DNA from: Meiothermus hypogaeus
Lineage (GTDB): Bacteria; Deinococcota; Deinococci; Deinococcales; Thermaceae
Length of the DNA: 64,000 bases
Direction of reading: 5' to 3'
NCBI RefSeq assembly: GCF_003574035.1
Contig: NZ_QWKY01000007.1
Span: 1 to 64,000, forward strand
The stretch's first letter is position 1, and every line of letters starts with the position of its first letter. Below the pieces are notes generated by a model, which did no database searches, was not told the DNA's origin, and saw only the letters and a list, made by a program, of their open reading frames with translations. Position numbers and translations under genes: made by a program. Shown in pieces: positions 8,413-15,912 of this stretch.

Positions 8413-8772
8413 GTGGATCTAAACTTATCACCGCGCTGGGTTGAGTTTTTCCAAAGCCTTGGTTTGGAAGCTTTGCGCTGCTCGGATATTGGTGCCATCA
8501 ACGCGCCCGATAGCGAAGTTATGGCTTGGGCCGCAACCAATGGCTATGTGATTTTGACGCACGATCAAGACTTCAACACGATTTTAGCCCTGAGCCAGAG
8601 AGCTAAACCAAGTGTGGTGTTGCTGCGAACGTCTTCGCTGCGTTTGGAAACAGTGGGGGAAAGGGTCTGGCAGGCTATCAAGGCAGCCCTACCAGACCTG
8701 GAAGCCGAGGCGGGCTGTGTGCTGGTGGTGGAGGACGAGCGTGCTCGAGTTCGCACTCTTCCGCTTACCTGA
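8413..8772 (+). CDS. DUF5615 PIN-like toxin, start region frameshifted
   Basis: 119 residues if started at the GTG at 8413. PIN-like features: N-terminal DLNLSPRWVEFF with the first acidic residue, then CSDIGAINAPDSEVMAWA and VILTHDQDFNTI, the second acidic cluster of DUF5615/Mut7-C-type nucleases. Family members normally begin M-K-x-L-x-D. Here GTG-AAG-CTT-TTG at 8400-8411 encodes that start but is one base (T8412) out of frame with the body. Either the protein starts late and lacks its first strand, or the gene is inactivated. The paired antitoxin is also broken. It lies between inverted miniature elements. Confidence 0.65.
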   Translation: MDLNLSPRWVEFFQSLGLEALRCSDIGAINAPDSEVMAWAATNGYVILTHDQDFNTILALSQRAKPSVVLLRTSSLRLETVGERVWQAIKAALPDLEAEAGCVLVVEDERARVRTLPLT

Positions 8773-8787
8773 AAACTCGGGCGATTT

Positions 8788-9134
8788 ATGCCAGATTCGG
8801 TTGGCTCGTCGCCGAATGGTGGCGAACCAACCCGACCGAAGTTATCCACGCACGGGGGGCGATACCGCCCCTTGGAAAGGGATACGCTTGCTTCGCTGAC
8901 CGTCAAGGAGGGGGTGCTCTAGGATTCAAAAAGATAGCCTCTGAAGTTTGGAGGTTTAACGATAATCATGCCCTTCACAGACGTTGCCGCCCGCGAAAAC
9001 GAGAATGCGTCTGGGCTCAGACGCATGTTTTCGAGTTTCCGGGGCGGCAACTGTTCTGTCTGGGACAAAGGATTCTAAATTCTCGGGAGGCTCACTTTAT
9101 GCAAAGAGCGCTCTATCTTTTTTGAATCCGTTAT
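8788..9134 (-). mobile_element. Miniature inverted-repeat element, copy B (inverted, enlarged)
   Basis: Read on the minus strand, 8788-8945 matches the right part of the copy at 49177-49373, including the GGCGGTATCGCC segment and the TTCGGTCGGGTTGG region. The left terminal repeat reappears only at 9112-9134 (TCTTTTTTGAATCCG). Between them are ~160 extra bases containing a second large hairpin (8983-9051). It is therefore copy B carrying a nested insertion. One terminal TA is mutated to TG. Copies A and B point at each other across the toxin gene. Confidence 0.65.
8983..9051. repeat. Large hairpin nested in element B
   Basis: Inverted arms GTTGCCGCCC / GGGGCGGCAAC enclose inner arms ATGCGTCTG / CAGACGCAT with a GGCT loop, so the 69 bases fold into one long interrupted stem. 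No ORF. It looks like an independent palindromic insertion inside the arm of miniature element B. Confidence 0.6.
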
Positions 9135-9153
9135 TAGAAAAAGGAGGGGGTGT

Positions 9154-9494
9154 GGGGGAGCTATAATCCCCCAGTTTTCAAACCGGGGATACATGGACTC
9201 CCCCACGTGCTCCGAGAGAGCACACAGCATGGTGAGCGGTGGATGTGTTGTACAATCTCCTTGGGGACAGCGTTCCCCGCGCACCTTGAAACTTGGAGTA
9301 GGGGGTTCCATCGGGTAGTCCGATGGGTAAAACTCCAAACGAACACCCGTGGCAGAGCTAGAAGCATTGCGCTCGCCTGCCGATACGGAGTCAAGGTTCT
9401 TTCTGGGCTCGGACGGAGCCTTCGGGGATGGGCGCTGTGCAAACAGTTCCATCATGCCCGAGAAGCCCCGCTCTTCAGAGTGGGGAGTCGTCAC
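9154..9494 (+). mobile_element. IS200/IS605-type right-end relic (omega-RNA-like)
   Basis: The 3' end reads GAAG, then a 9-bp hairpin (CCCCGCTCT-TC-AGAGTGGGG, 9466-9485, one G-T pair), then AGTCGTCAC. This is the usual right end of IS200/IS605 elements carrying tnpB, the segment that forms the 3' part of omega RNA. The ~200 bases upstream (ATGGGTAAAACTCC, CACCCGTGGCAGAGC) also look like the tnpB-tail region. A smaller hairpin (GGGGGA/TCCCCC, 9154-9172) marks the left. No TnpA or TnpB reading frame remains. The end abuts the etfA stop codon. Confidence 0.6.
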
Positions 9495-9498
9495 TAGC

Positions 9499-10437
<939 letters not shown>

Positions 10438-10453
10438 GCAACCTCCAGATGTG

Positions 10454-10509
10454 TGGGATGGCCGATGGCGAAAAAGCGATTGACCATCGGCTATGCGCTA
10501 TCGGCTAAA
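10454..10509. repeat. Heptad-repeat locus between etfB and etfA
   Basis: The 7-nt units run outward as two inverted sets: GCCGATG and GCGAAAA on the left, then GACCATC, GGCTATG, CGCTATC and GGCTAAA on the right. GCCGATGG pairs with CCATCGGC. The right part extends over the last codons of etfB. No gene lies between the arms. Confidence 0.5.
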
Positions 10510-11251
10510 TTACCTTGGCTTCTTCGTGGAGCAGCTTGACCAGCTCGTGCGCGGCGGCCACGGGGTCTTTGCCGTCCAGCACCTTGTTCAGGCGAGTACG
10601 TTCCTGGATGGTTTGCTCCACAATAGCCACCTTGCTGCTGGTGCTGACGGGCACCTTTTTTAGCTCCTTGCGCTTGGCCTTCATGATGCCGGGTAGGGTG
10701 GGGTAGCGGGGTTCGTTGAGGCCCTGCTGACTGGTGAAGACGGCGGGCAAGGCCACGCGCACCACCTCGGCGCCCTCGTCGAGGTCGTGCTTGGCTTTGG
10801 CGTGAGAATCGCCCTCGAGTTCGATCTGGGTGGTCCAGCTCACCACTGGCCAGGAGAGCGCCTCGGCTATGGCCGGTCCCAGGGCCTGAGCATCCCAATC
10901 GGCCTGCTGCCCGCCGGTGAAGACCAGCGTGGGGGCTTCGGCCTTTATGACCTCGGCCAGGGCCTCGGCCTGGGTGATGGGGTCGGTGTAGCCCTCGGCG
11001 ACCAGATGAACGGCCCGGTCAATGCCCATGGCAAGGGCAGTGCGGATGGCCTCCTCGAAGCGCTCTGGGCCCATGGCCACCACCACGCTCTCGCCGCCGT
11101 GCTTCTCCTGAAGCCTGATGACTTCCTCCACCGCCCACTCGTCCATCTGGTCGAGGATCATGGTGGCCCCGGAGAGGTCTACCTGGCCCCCCTCGATCTT
11201 GAGGCGGGACTCGCCGTCGGGTACTTGCCGGATGACTGCTATGAATTTCAT
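10505..11251 (-). CDS. etfB: Electron transfer flavoprotein, beta subunit
   Basis: 248 residues with the ETF-beta signature region. N-terminus KFIAVIRQVPDGESRL; then MDEWAVEEVIRLQEKHG, VVVAMGPERFEEAIRTALAMGIDRAVHL and TLVFTGGQQADWDAQALGPAIAEAL, which form the AMP-binding fold. Length is normal. A GGAGG site precedes the ATG at 11251. It is co-directional with etfA, so the two are very likely co-transcribed. Confidence 0.95.
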   Translation of the reverse strand: MKFIAVIRQVPDGESRLKIEGGQVDLSGATMILDQMDEWAVEEVIRLQEKHGGESVVVAMGPERFEEAIRTALAMGIDRAVHLVAEGYTDPITQAEALAEVIKAEAPTLVFTGGQQADWDAQALGPAIAEALSWPVVSWTTQIELEGDSHAKAKHDLDEGAEVVRVALPAVFTSQQGLNEPRYPTLPGIMKAKRKELKKVPVSTSSKVAIVEQTIQERTRLNKVLDGKDPVAAAHELVKLLHEEAKVI

Positions 11252-11269
11252 CTTATGCCTCCAAAGGGT

Positions 11270-11297
11270 CTATAGTCTATGGTCCATGGTCTATCGT
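11270..11297 (+). repeat. Heptad array, left arm of element 1
   Basis: Four contiguous 7-nt units of the form CYATNGT: CTATAGT, CTATGGT, then CCATGGT and CTATCGT. The second unit contains the stop codon (minus strand TAG) of the four-helix-bundle gene. Confidence 0.8.
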
Positions 11298-11708
11298 CAG
11301 GGTTCGATTAAAGTTGGTGTCTAGGCTTTTGAGCAGGGCGTTGAGCTTACCATTTAAGGTGCTGGCTTGATCGTAAAGGGGTTGAACTGCGGCCTGTTGC
11401 AAAAAGCCGAGCTCAACGGCAAGGTGCAGCGAACAGACAGTTTCGAGTAAGGAACCTCGAGCCTGATACAGGAAGCGACAGAAGTCTTTGTCGCTACTGC
11501 GCCCTTTCCCCTCGGCAATGTTCAGCGCAATCGAATTGGCAGCTCGTCTTAGTTGACTGGTGAGACCAAAGCGCTCCTTTTCGGGGAAAGCTTCACTGAG
11601 CTGGTAGACCTGCACCGATAAGGCCACACTCAGATGGTAAACCTCGAGCTGCTCAAATCCAAAAAAGCCGTTGCTGCTTAGTGGCCGAGCTTTGCGCTGT
11701 TTATCCAT
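11277..11708 (-). CDS. Four-helix-bundle protein (23S rRNA intervening-sequence/S23 family), copy 1
   Basis: 143 residues. The family core is visible: FGFEQLEVYHLSVALSVQVY, LTSQLRRAANSIALNIAEGKGR, DFCRFLYQARGSLLETVCSL. These map to helices 1-3 of the S23/IVP fold, which is related to the Avd accessory proteins of diversity-generating retroelements. Its biochemical role is unknown. The last residues (TIDHGP) are encoded by the heptad array. It sits between etfB and the acyl-CoA dehydrogenase on the same strand but has no metabolic link to them. A paralogue is at 26300-26713. Confidence 0.88.
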   Translation of the reverse strand: MDKQRKARPLSSNGFFGFEQLEVYHLSVALSVQVYQLSEAFPEKERFGLTSQLRRAANSIALNIAEGKGRSSDKDFCRFLYQARGSLLETVCSLHLAVELGFLQQAAVQPLYDQASTLNGKLNALLKSLDTNFNRTLTIDHGP

Positions 11709-11721
11709 AGAAATGTTTTTG

Positions 11722-11749
11722 GCTATAGACCATCGGCTATAGACTATTG
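11722..11749 (-). repeat. Heptad array, right arm of element 1
   Basis: Read on the minus strand it is four contiguous units, CAATAGT, CTATAGC, then CGATGGT and CTATAGC, in inverted orientation to the left arm. It provides the TAG stop of the acyl-CoA dehydrogenase (11744-11746) and lies just upstream of the four-helix-bundle start. Confidence 0.8.
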
Positions 11750-12889
11750 ACTCAAAATATGCCGCGCAATGATGAGCCGCTGGATTTCGTTGGTACCTTC
11801 GTAAATCTGGTTCAGCTTGACATCGCGCAAAAGCTTTTCTACCGGGTACTCGTGCATGTAGCCAAAGCCGCCGTGGATCTGTATGGCCTGGTTGGCCGCC
11901 TCGAAGGCCATTTCCGAGGCATAGGCCTTGGCAATGGCAGCGGCGTGGGCCTGGGGCAGCCCCTGGTCGGTCAGCCAGGCCGCGTAGTAGGTGTAGGCGC
12001 GGGCGGTCTCGAGGCCCATCAACATCTCGGCCAGCTTGAACTGGATGGCCTGGAACTCGGCGATGGGCTTGCCAAAGGCCTCGCGCTCCTTGGCGTACTT
12101 GGTGGCCTCTTCCAAAGCCCGCCGGGCCACCCCCACACTGCCCGCCGCCACCGGGATGCGGGTCTTGTCCAGGGTGTGCATGGCAATCTTGAAGCCATCG
12201 CCCTCCTGGCCCAGCAGGTTCTCGGCGGGCACCCGGCAGTCTTCAAAGACCAGCTCATAGGTGCCGCTGGCCCGCTGGCCCATCTTGCCGTGCAGTTTGT
12301 GGGCGGTAAAGCCGGGGGTGCCTTTCTCCACCACGATGGCAATCACCCCTTTGTGGCGCAGTTCGGGGGCGATGGTGGCAAAAACCACCACCGTTTCGGC
12401 CTCGCCGCCGTTGGAAATCCAGGTTTTGGTGCCGGAGAGCACGTAGTGGTCGCCCTCGCGCACGGCCCGGGTGCGTAGAGCGGCGGCATCGGAGCCGTTA
12501 CCCGGCTCGGAGAGGGCAAAGGCTGCCAGGGCCGGCTTCTCGGTGAGTTTTTTGAAGAAGCGCTGCTTTTGCTCGTGGGTGCCGGCTAGCAGGATGGGGG
12601 TGATGCCCAGGTCGGAGGCCATGGGGATGGTGTAGATGCCCATACAGCCCCAGGCCAGCTCCTCCCCGATGATGACCTCCTCGAGCATCCCCAGCCCCAG
12701 GCCCCCGTACGCCTCGGGGATGATGGCATTCAGCAGGCCCACCTCGTGGAGCTTTTCCACCACCCCCCAGGGCACCTCCTCTTTTGCGTCGTACTCGGCG
12801 GCGATGGGGGCAATCTGCTCTTTGGCAAAGCGACGGGCTAGTTTTTGCAGTTCCTTTTGTTCGTCTGTGAGGCTGAAGTCAATCGGCAT
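11744..12889 (-). CDS. Acyl-CoA dehydrogenase
   Basis: 381 residues from the ATG at 12889 (MPIDFSLTDEQKELQ); a 14-residue upstream extension is encoded by repeat DNA and rejected. Family signatures: GCMGIYTIPMASDLG, ALSEPGNGSDAAALRT (FAD/substrate loop), KTWISNGGEAE, DKTRIPVAAGSVGVARRALEEA, and a C-terminal QIHGGFGYMHEYPVEKLLRDVKLNQIYEGTNEIQR. The catalytic-base glutamate of short-chain enzymes is in YEGTNEIQR. It oxidises an acyl-CoA and reduces EtfAB, encoded downstream. The chain length is not predictable. Confidence 0.92.
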   Translation of the reverse strand: MPIDFSLTDEQKELQKLARRFAKEQIAPIAAEYDAKEEVPWGVVEKLHEVGLLNAIIPEAYGGLGLGMLEEVIIGEELAWGCMGIYTIPMASDLGITPILLAGTHEQKQRFFKKLTEKPALAAFALSEPGNGSDAAALRTRAVREGDHYVLSGTKTWISNGGEAETVVVFATIAPELRHKGVIAIVVEKGTPGFTAHKLHGKMGQRASGTYELVFEDCRVPAENLLGQEGDGFKIAMHTLDKTRIPVAAGSVGVARRALEEATKYAKEREAFGKPIAEFQAIQFKLAEMLMGLETARAYTYYAAWLTDQGLPQAHAAAIAKAYASEMAFEAANQAIQIHGGFGYMHEYPVEKLLRDVKLNQIYEGTNEIQRLIIARHILSQ

Positions 12890-12962
12890 GGCGGAAGGCG
12901 GAAGGCTAAAGGCCCCAGGCCAGAAAAACAACTCGCTTCGGGCTTGCGGCTTTTAGCTTTCG
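12890..12962. repeat. Inverted heptad pair in acyl-CoA dehydrogenase leader
   Basis: The left arm (12890-12921) has units GGCGGAA, GGCGGAA, then GGCTAAA and GGCCCCA. The right arm (12935-12962) has GCTTCGG, GCTTGCG, then GCTTTTA and GCTTTCG. The arms are inverted (TAAAGGC against GCTTTTA) and only ~13 bases apart, with no gene between them. They lie between a perfect ribosome-binding-like sequence (minus AAGGAGGTGA, 12971-12980) and the start codon at 12889. Confidence 0.75.
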
Positions 12963-13111
12963 GCGTTGGTTCACCTCCTTACAAAAACTTCTTGTACTTA
13001 GTATAACTTTTTCCTTCCCGGCCTGTCTATCGTATCACGAGCCTGGTGAAGAAAAAGCGTTATGTATGGAATTCCACAAATTGGCTTGCCCCAGGCCGTA
13101 GAATCCGCGCT

Positions 13112-14158
13112 ATGAGCTTGCTGTTCAGCCCCTTGAAGCTGCGTTCGGTGACCCTCAAAAACCGCCTGGCCATGTCCCCCATGTGCCAGTACTCGGCCCA
13201 GGAGGGGCAGGTGACCGAGTGGCACCTGCTGCACTACCTCACCCGCGCGGTGGGCGGGGTGGGGCTCATTATGGTGGAAGCCACGGCGGTGGAGGCCCGG
13301 GGGGTGATCAGCCCGGATGACCTAGGCATCTGGTCGGACGCGCACGTACCGGGGCTAAAAAAGCTAACCGGGCGCATCAGGGAGGCAGGAGCAGTACCGG
13401 GTATCCAGATCGCCCATGCCGGGCGCAAGGCCGGTACGGCCAGCCCCTGGCAGGGCGGCAAACCCCTGCACCGCTGGACGCCGGTAGCCCCCAGCCCCCT
13501 GGCTTTCCATGAAGGCTGGCCGGTGCCGCAGGAACTGGACGAAACGGGTCTGGAGCAGATACGCCAGGCTTTCCAGCAGGGGGCCCGGCGGGCCCTTGCG
13601 GCGGGGTTTGAACTGATTGAACTGCACATGGCCCACGGCTATCTGCTGCACTCCTTCCTGTCGCCCCTCACCAACCACCGCAGCGACCGCTACGGGGGCA
13701 GCCGCGAAAACCGCATGCGCTTCCCCCTGGAAGTTGTGGAGGCGGTGCGAGCGGTCTGGCCGGAGGAGTTGCCGCTTTTCGTGCGGGTCTCGGCCAGCGA
13801 CTGGGTGGAAGGGGGCTGGGACATCGCCGACACGGTGGCGTTTGCGAAGGAACTGCAAAAACGCGGCGTGGATTTGCTGGACTGTTCTTCGGGCGGGGCC
13901 ATTCCGGGCGTAAAAATTCCAGTGGGGCCTGGCTACCAGGTGCCCTTTGCGGCCCAGGTTCGGTTGTCCACAGGCTTATCCACAGGCGCGGTGGGCCTCC
14001 TGACCGAGCCCTTACAAACCGAGGCCATTCTTCAGGCCCAGCAGGCCGACCTGATTCTCCTGGGCCGGGCCCTGCTCCGAGAGCCCTACTGGCCCTACCG
14101 CGCCGCACAAGCCCTGGGCGCTAAGGTCTGGCCGGTGCAGTACGAGCGGGCTTTCTGA
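13112..14158 (+). CDS. Old yellow enzyme family NADH:flavin oxidoreductase (YqjM-like)
   Basis: 348 residues from the ATG at 13112 ([29 protein letters not shown]). The MSPMCQYSA strand with its Cys is typical of YqjM-type thermophilic-like enoate reductases. [36 protein letters not shown] and SGG...[13 protein letters not shown] follow the FMN-binding TIM barrel in order. It probably reduces activated C=C bonds with NAD(P)H. Two DnaA-box-like words (TTGTCCACA and TTATCCACA, 13967-13987) lie inside the gene. It is divergent from the acyl-CoA dehydrogenase. Confidence 0.92.
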   Translation: MSLLFSPLKLRSVTLKNRLAMSPMCQYSAQEGQVTEWHLLHYLTRAVGGVGLIMVEATAVEARGVISPDDLGIWSDAHVPGLKKLTGRIREAGAVPGIQIAHAGRKAGTASPWQGGKPLHRWTPVAPSPLAFHEGWPVPQELDETGLEQIRQAFQQGARRALAAGFELIELHMAHGYLLHSFLSPLTNHRSDRYGGSRENRMRFPLEVVEAVRAVWPEELPLFVRVSASDWVEGGWDIADTVAFAKELQKRGVDLLDCSSGGAIPGVKIPVGPGYQVPFAAQVRLSTGLSTGAVGLLTEPLQTEAILQAQQADLILLGRALLREPYWPYRAAQALGAKVWPVQYERAF

Positions 14159-14410
14159 GGGTGTTCCCTGGAACAAACCTGGTACCCCGTCGAAGAATAC
14201 TAACGCCCTGTCGCAGGTCTCGAGTCGCAGGCCAAAGGCCAGCTCGAGCCTGGACTGGATCTTCGTACTCGAGGGCGTTGTGCAAAGACCAGCTAAATGC
14301 GAAGTGCTTGCGGTGGGCATCGGTTATTCGCCTTGCACGCCCTACCTGGATTGCTCCTCGCAACAGCCCCCCCCACAACAGAGAGGCTTGTTCTGCTTCC
14401 CTGCCACTGG
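14159..14410. other. Non-coding gap before the cupin gene
   Basis: No convincing gene. A degenerate minus-strand reading (14121-14378) has no recognisable domain. The segment may be a decayed gene; nothing else was recognised before the heptads at 14411. Confidence 0.3.
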
Positions 14411-14438
14411 CTACCAGCTATGGACTATAGACCATCGG
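14411..14438 (+). repeat. Single heptad array upstream of cupin gene
   Basis: Four contiguous units, CTACCAG, CTATGGA, then CTATAGA and CCATCGG. The type is the same as element 1 (CTATAG words). It ends 14 bases before the cupin ATG, where a ribosome binding site would be expected. No second arm was recognised. Confidence 0.65.
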
Positions 14439-14452
14439 CGGTAAATTGAGCT

Positions 14453-14857
14453 ATGGAAAACCCATGGAAAACCTTTGTGCCCCAGGCCCCCACCCGACAG
14501 GGTAAGCCTGAATGGTTTACCGGAACGGTTTATTTGAGCGAGCTGGTGGTCACTCCGGCGCCCATGCACCTGCATGTGCTGCGGGTGATGTTTGCGCCCG
14601 GCGCCCGCACGGCCTGGCACACCCACCCCAAAGGGCAGGTTTTGCACGTGGAGGCCGGGATTGGCTGGTTCCAGCGCTGGGGTGAGCCGGTGCGGGAGAT
14701 GAAAGCGGGCGACACCATCTACTTTGCCCCTGGCGAGAAGCACTGGCACGGGGCCAGCGCAACCCACGCCATGACCCATCTGGCGATTCAGGCAGCGGTG
14801 GATGGGGTCAGCACGGACTGGCTGGAACAGGTCTCCGAGGAGCAGTACCGGCTCTAA
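14453..14857 (+). CDS. Cupin-domain protein
   Basis: 134 residues with one conserved cupin barrel. Motif 1 is ARTAWHTHPKGQVLHVEAGIG (His-x-His and Glu metal ligands) and motif 2 is PGEKHWHGASATHAMTHLAI. The WHTHPKGQ form is typical of the small 'cupin 2' proteins related to carboxymuconolactone-decarboxylase-linked and (R)-hydroxynitrile-lyase-type cupins; the substrate is unknown. Its start codon lies just after heptad repeats and lacks a clear Shine-Dalgarno sequence. Confidence 0.88.
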   Translation: MENPWKTFVPQAPTRQGKPEWFTGTVYLSELVVTPAPMHLHVLRVMFAPGARTAWHTHPKGQVLHVEAGIGWFQRWGEPVREMKAGDTIYFAPGEKHWHGASATHAMTHLAIQAAVDGVSTDWLEQVSEEQYRL

Positions 14858-14865
14858 GCCTTTGG

Positions 14866-15786
14866 CTACGCCAGCTCGTCTCGCCAGGGCGGATTGGCTC
14901 CGGCCCGGGTGCAGGTAATGGCCGCCACGCGGGCCGCAAAGTGGAGGAGGGCTGTGATTTGTTCGCTGCTCAGGGATTCCAGTGCAGCCCTGGCCCAGAC
15001 CCCACTCTGCCACAGCCAGCTTAGGGTGCCGGACATGAAGGCATCCCCGGCGCCCACCGTATCCACCACCTGAACCTGGGGAGCCTGGACTCGAATAATT
15101 TCCTTGTCGCGAACGGCAAAAGCCCCCTGGCCCCCACGGGTCACGATGACCCATACCGGGCCCTGTTTCTGCCACGCCTGGGCAACGCTTTCCAGGCTCT
15201 CGCCCGGATAGAGCCACTCGAGGTCGGCCTGGCTGACCTTGACCAGATCGACCTGCTCGAGCCAGCCCGAAAGCCGCTCGAGGTAGGCCTCGCGGTTTGG
15301 AATTAGAAAGGGCCGCACGTTGGGGTCAAGGGTGATCAGTCGCCGCCGGGCCTCGCGCCGCATCAGGCGCTCGAGGCTCGAGGCACCGGGCTCCAGCACC
15401 AGCGAGTAAGAGCCAAAGTGCAGGGCCGCCTGGGGGGGGAGGGTGGTGGGCAGGTCTTCGGGGTAGAGCAAGCGGTCGGCGGTGTTTTCGCAGTAGAACG
15501 AAAAAAACTCGCCCGACTCGGAAGGGGTTACCAGGGCCAGGGTGGTGAGCTCCTGGCCCTCCTTGACATATTCCAGGCTTACCTTGCTCTCGGCCAGGTG
15601 GCGTCTAAGCAACTGCCCAAAGGCATCGCGCGATATTCGCCCCAGAAAGGCTGTGGGCGTGCCCAGGCGGCCCGCTCCCATGGCTACGTTGTACGGGGAA
15701 CCACCGGGATGCGGGACGTAAGCAGTAGCGCCATGGTGGGCAGTGGGGGTCATGTCTATCAGAGCTTCTCCGGCGACAATCAGCAT
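14866..15786 (-). CDS. PfkB-family carbohydrate kinase (fructokinase-like)
   Basis: 306 residues. The N-terminal substrate site is VAGEALIDMTP, and HPGGSPYNVAMGAGRLG carries the first PfkB signature. The second signature is VDTVGAGDAFMSGTLSWL, with the catalytic Asp in GAGDAF. A GG-rich ATP loop (ITRGGQGAFAV) is present. It phosphorylates a sugar or sugar-like hydroxyl, fructose by best resemblance. It is divergent from the LacD-like aldolase with about 125 bases between starts, so they may form a kinase-aldolase pair. Confidence 0.9.
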   Translation of the reverse strand: MLIVAGEALIDMTPTAHHGATAYVPHPGGSPYNVAMGAGRLGTPTAFLGRISRDAFGQLLRRHLAESKVSLEYVKEGQELTTLALVTPSESGEFFSFYCENTADRLLYPEDLPTTLPPQAALHFGSYSLVLEPGASSLERLMRREARRRLITLDPNVRPFLIPNREAYLERLSGWLEQVDLVKVSQADLEWLYPGESLESVAQAWQKQGPVWVIVTRGGQGAFAVRDKEIIRVQAPQVQVVDTVGAGDAFMSGTLSWLWQSGVWARAALESLSSEQITALLHFAARVAAITCTRAGANPPWRDELA

Positions 15787-15912
15787 GTTTCCTCCAGGGA
15801 TGACAGGGCCCGGCTATGGGAGCAGTTTATCCTGGACTTTGGCGTCCTGTAAGCCCATCCGCCAGGCGAGTTTGTAGCGGCCTTTAGGGTAGACTTGAGG
15901 ATGGAGATAACT

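Larger units (their letters stand above)
11270..11749 (-). mobile_element. Four-helix-bundle gene bracketed by inverted heptad arrays, element 1
   Basis: The unit consists of four plus-strand heptads (11270-11297), a four-helix-bundle gene, and four minus-strand heptads (11722-11749). Both arms use the same variable heptad type (CTATAGT/CTATGGT on one side, CTATAGC/CGATGGT on the other). One arm supplies the gene's own stop codon, and the other supplies the stop of the neighbouring acyl-CoA dehydrogenase. The same plan occurs at 26269-26714 with a different heptad type. Treating it as a mobile unit is inference: no target duplication was identified. Confidence 0.5.

Noticed and set aside
9150-9497. 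A 115-codon protein in the IS605-like relic
   Set aside because: It has no TnpA/TnpB motif and overlaps the terminal hairpin; it is better explained as the RNA-like right end of the element.
14121-14378. An 85-codon minus-strand gene between OYE and cupin
   Set aside because: No RBS, no family resemblance and overlap with the OYE end region; possibly a decayed gene but not supportable.
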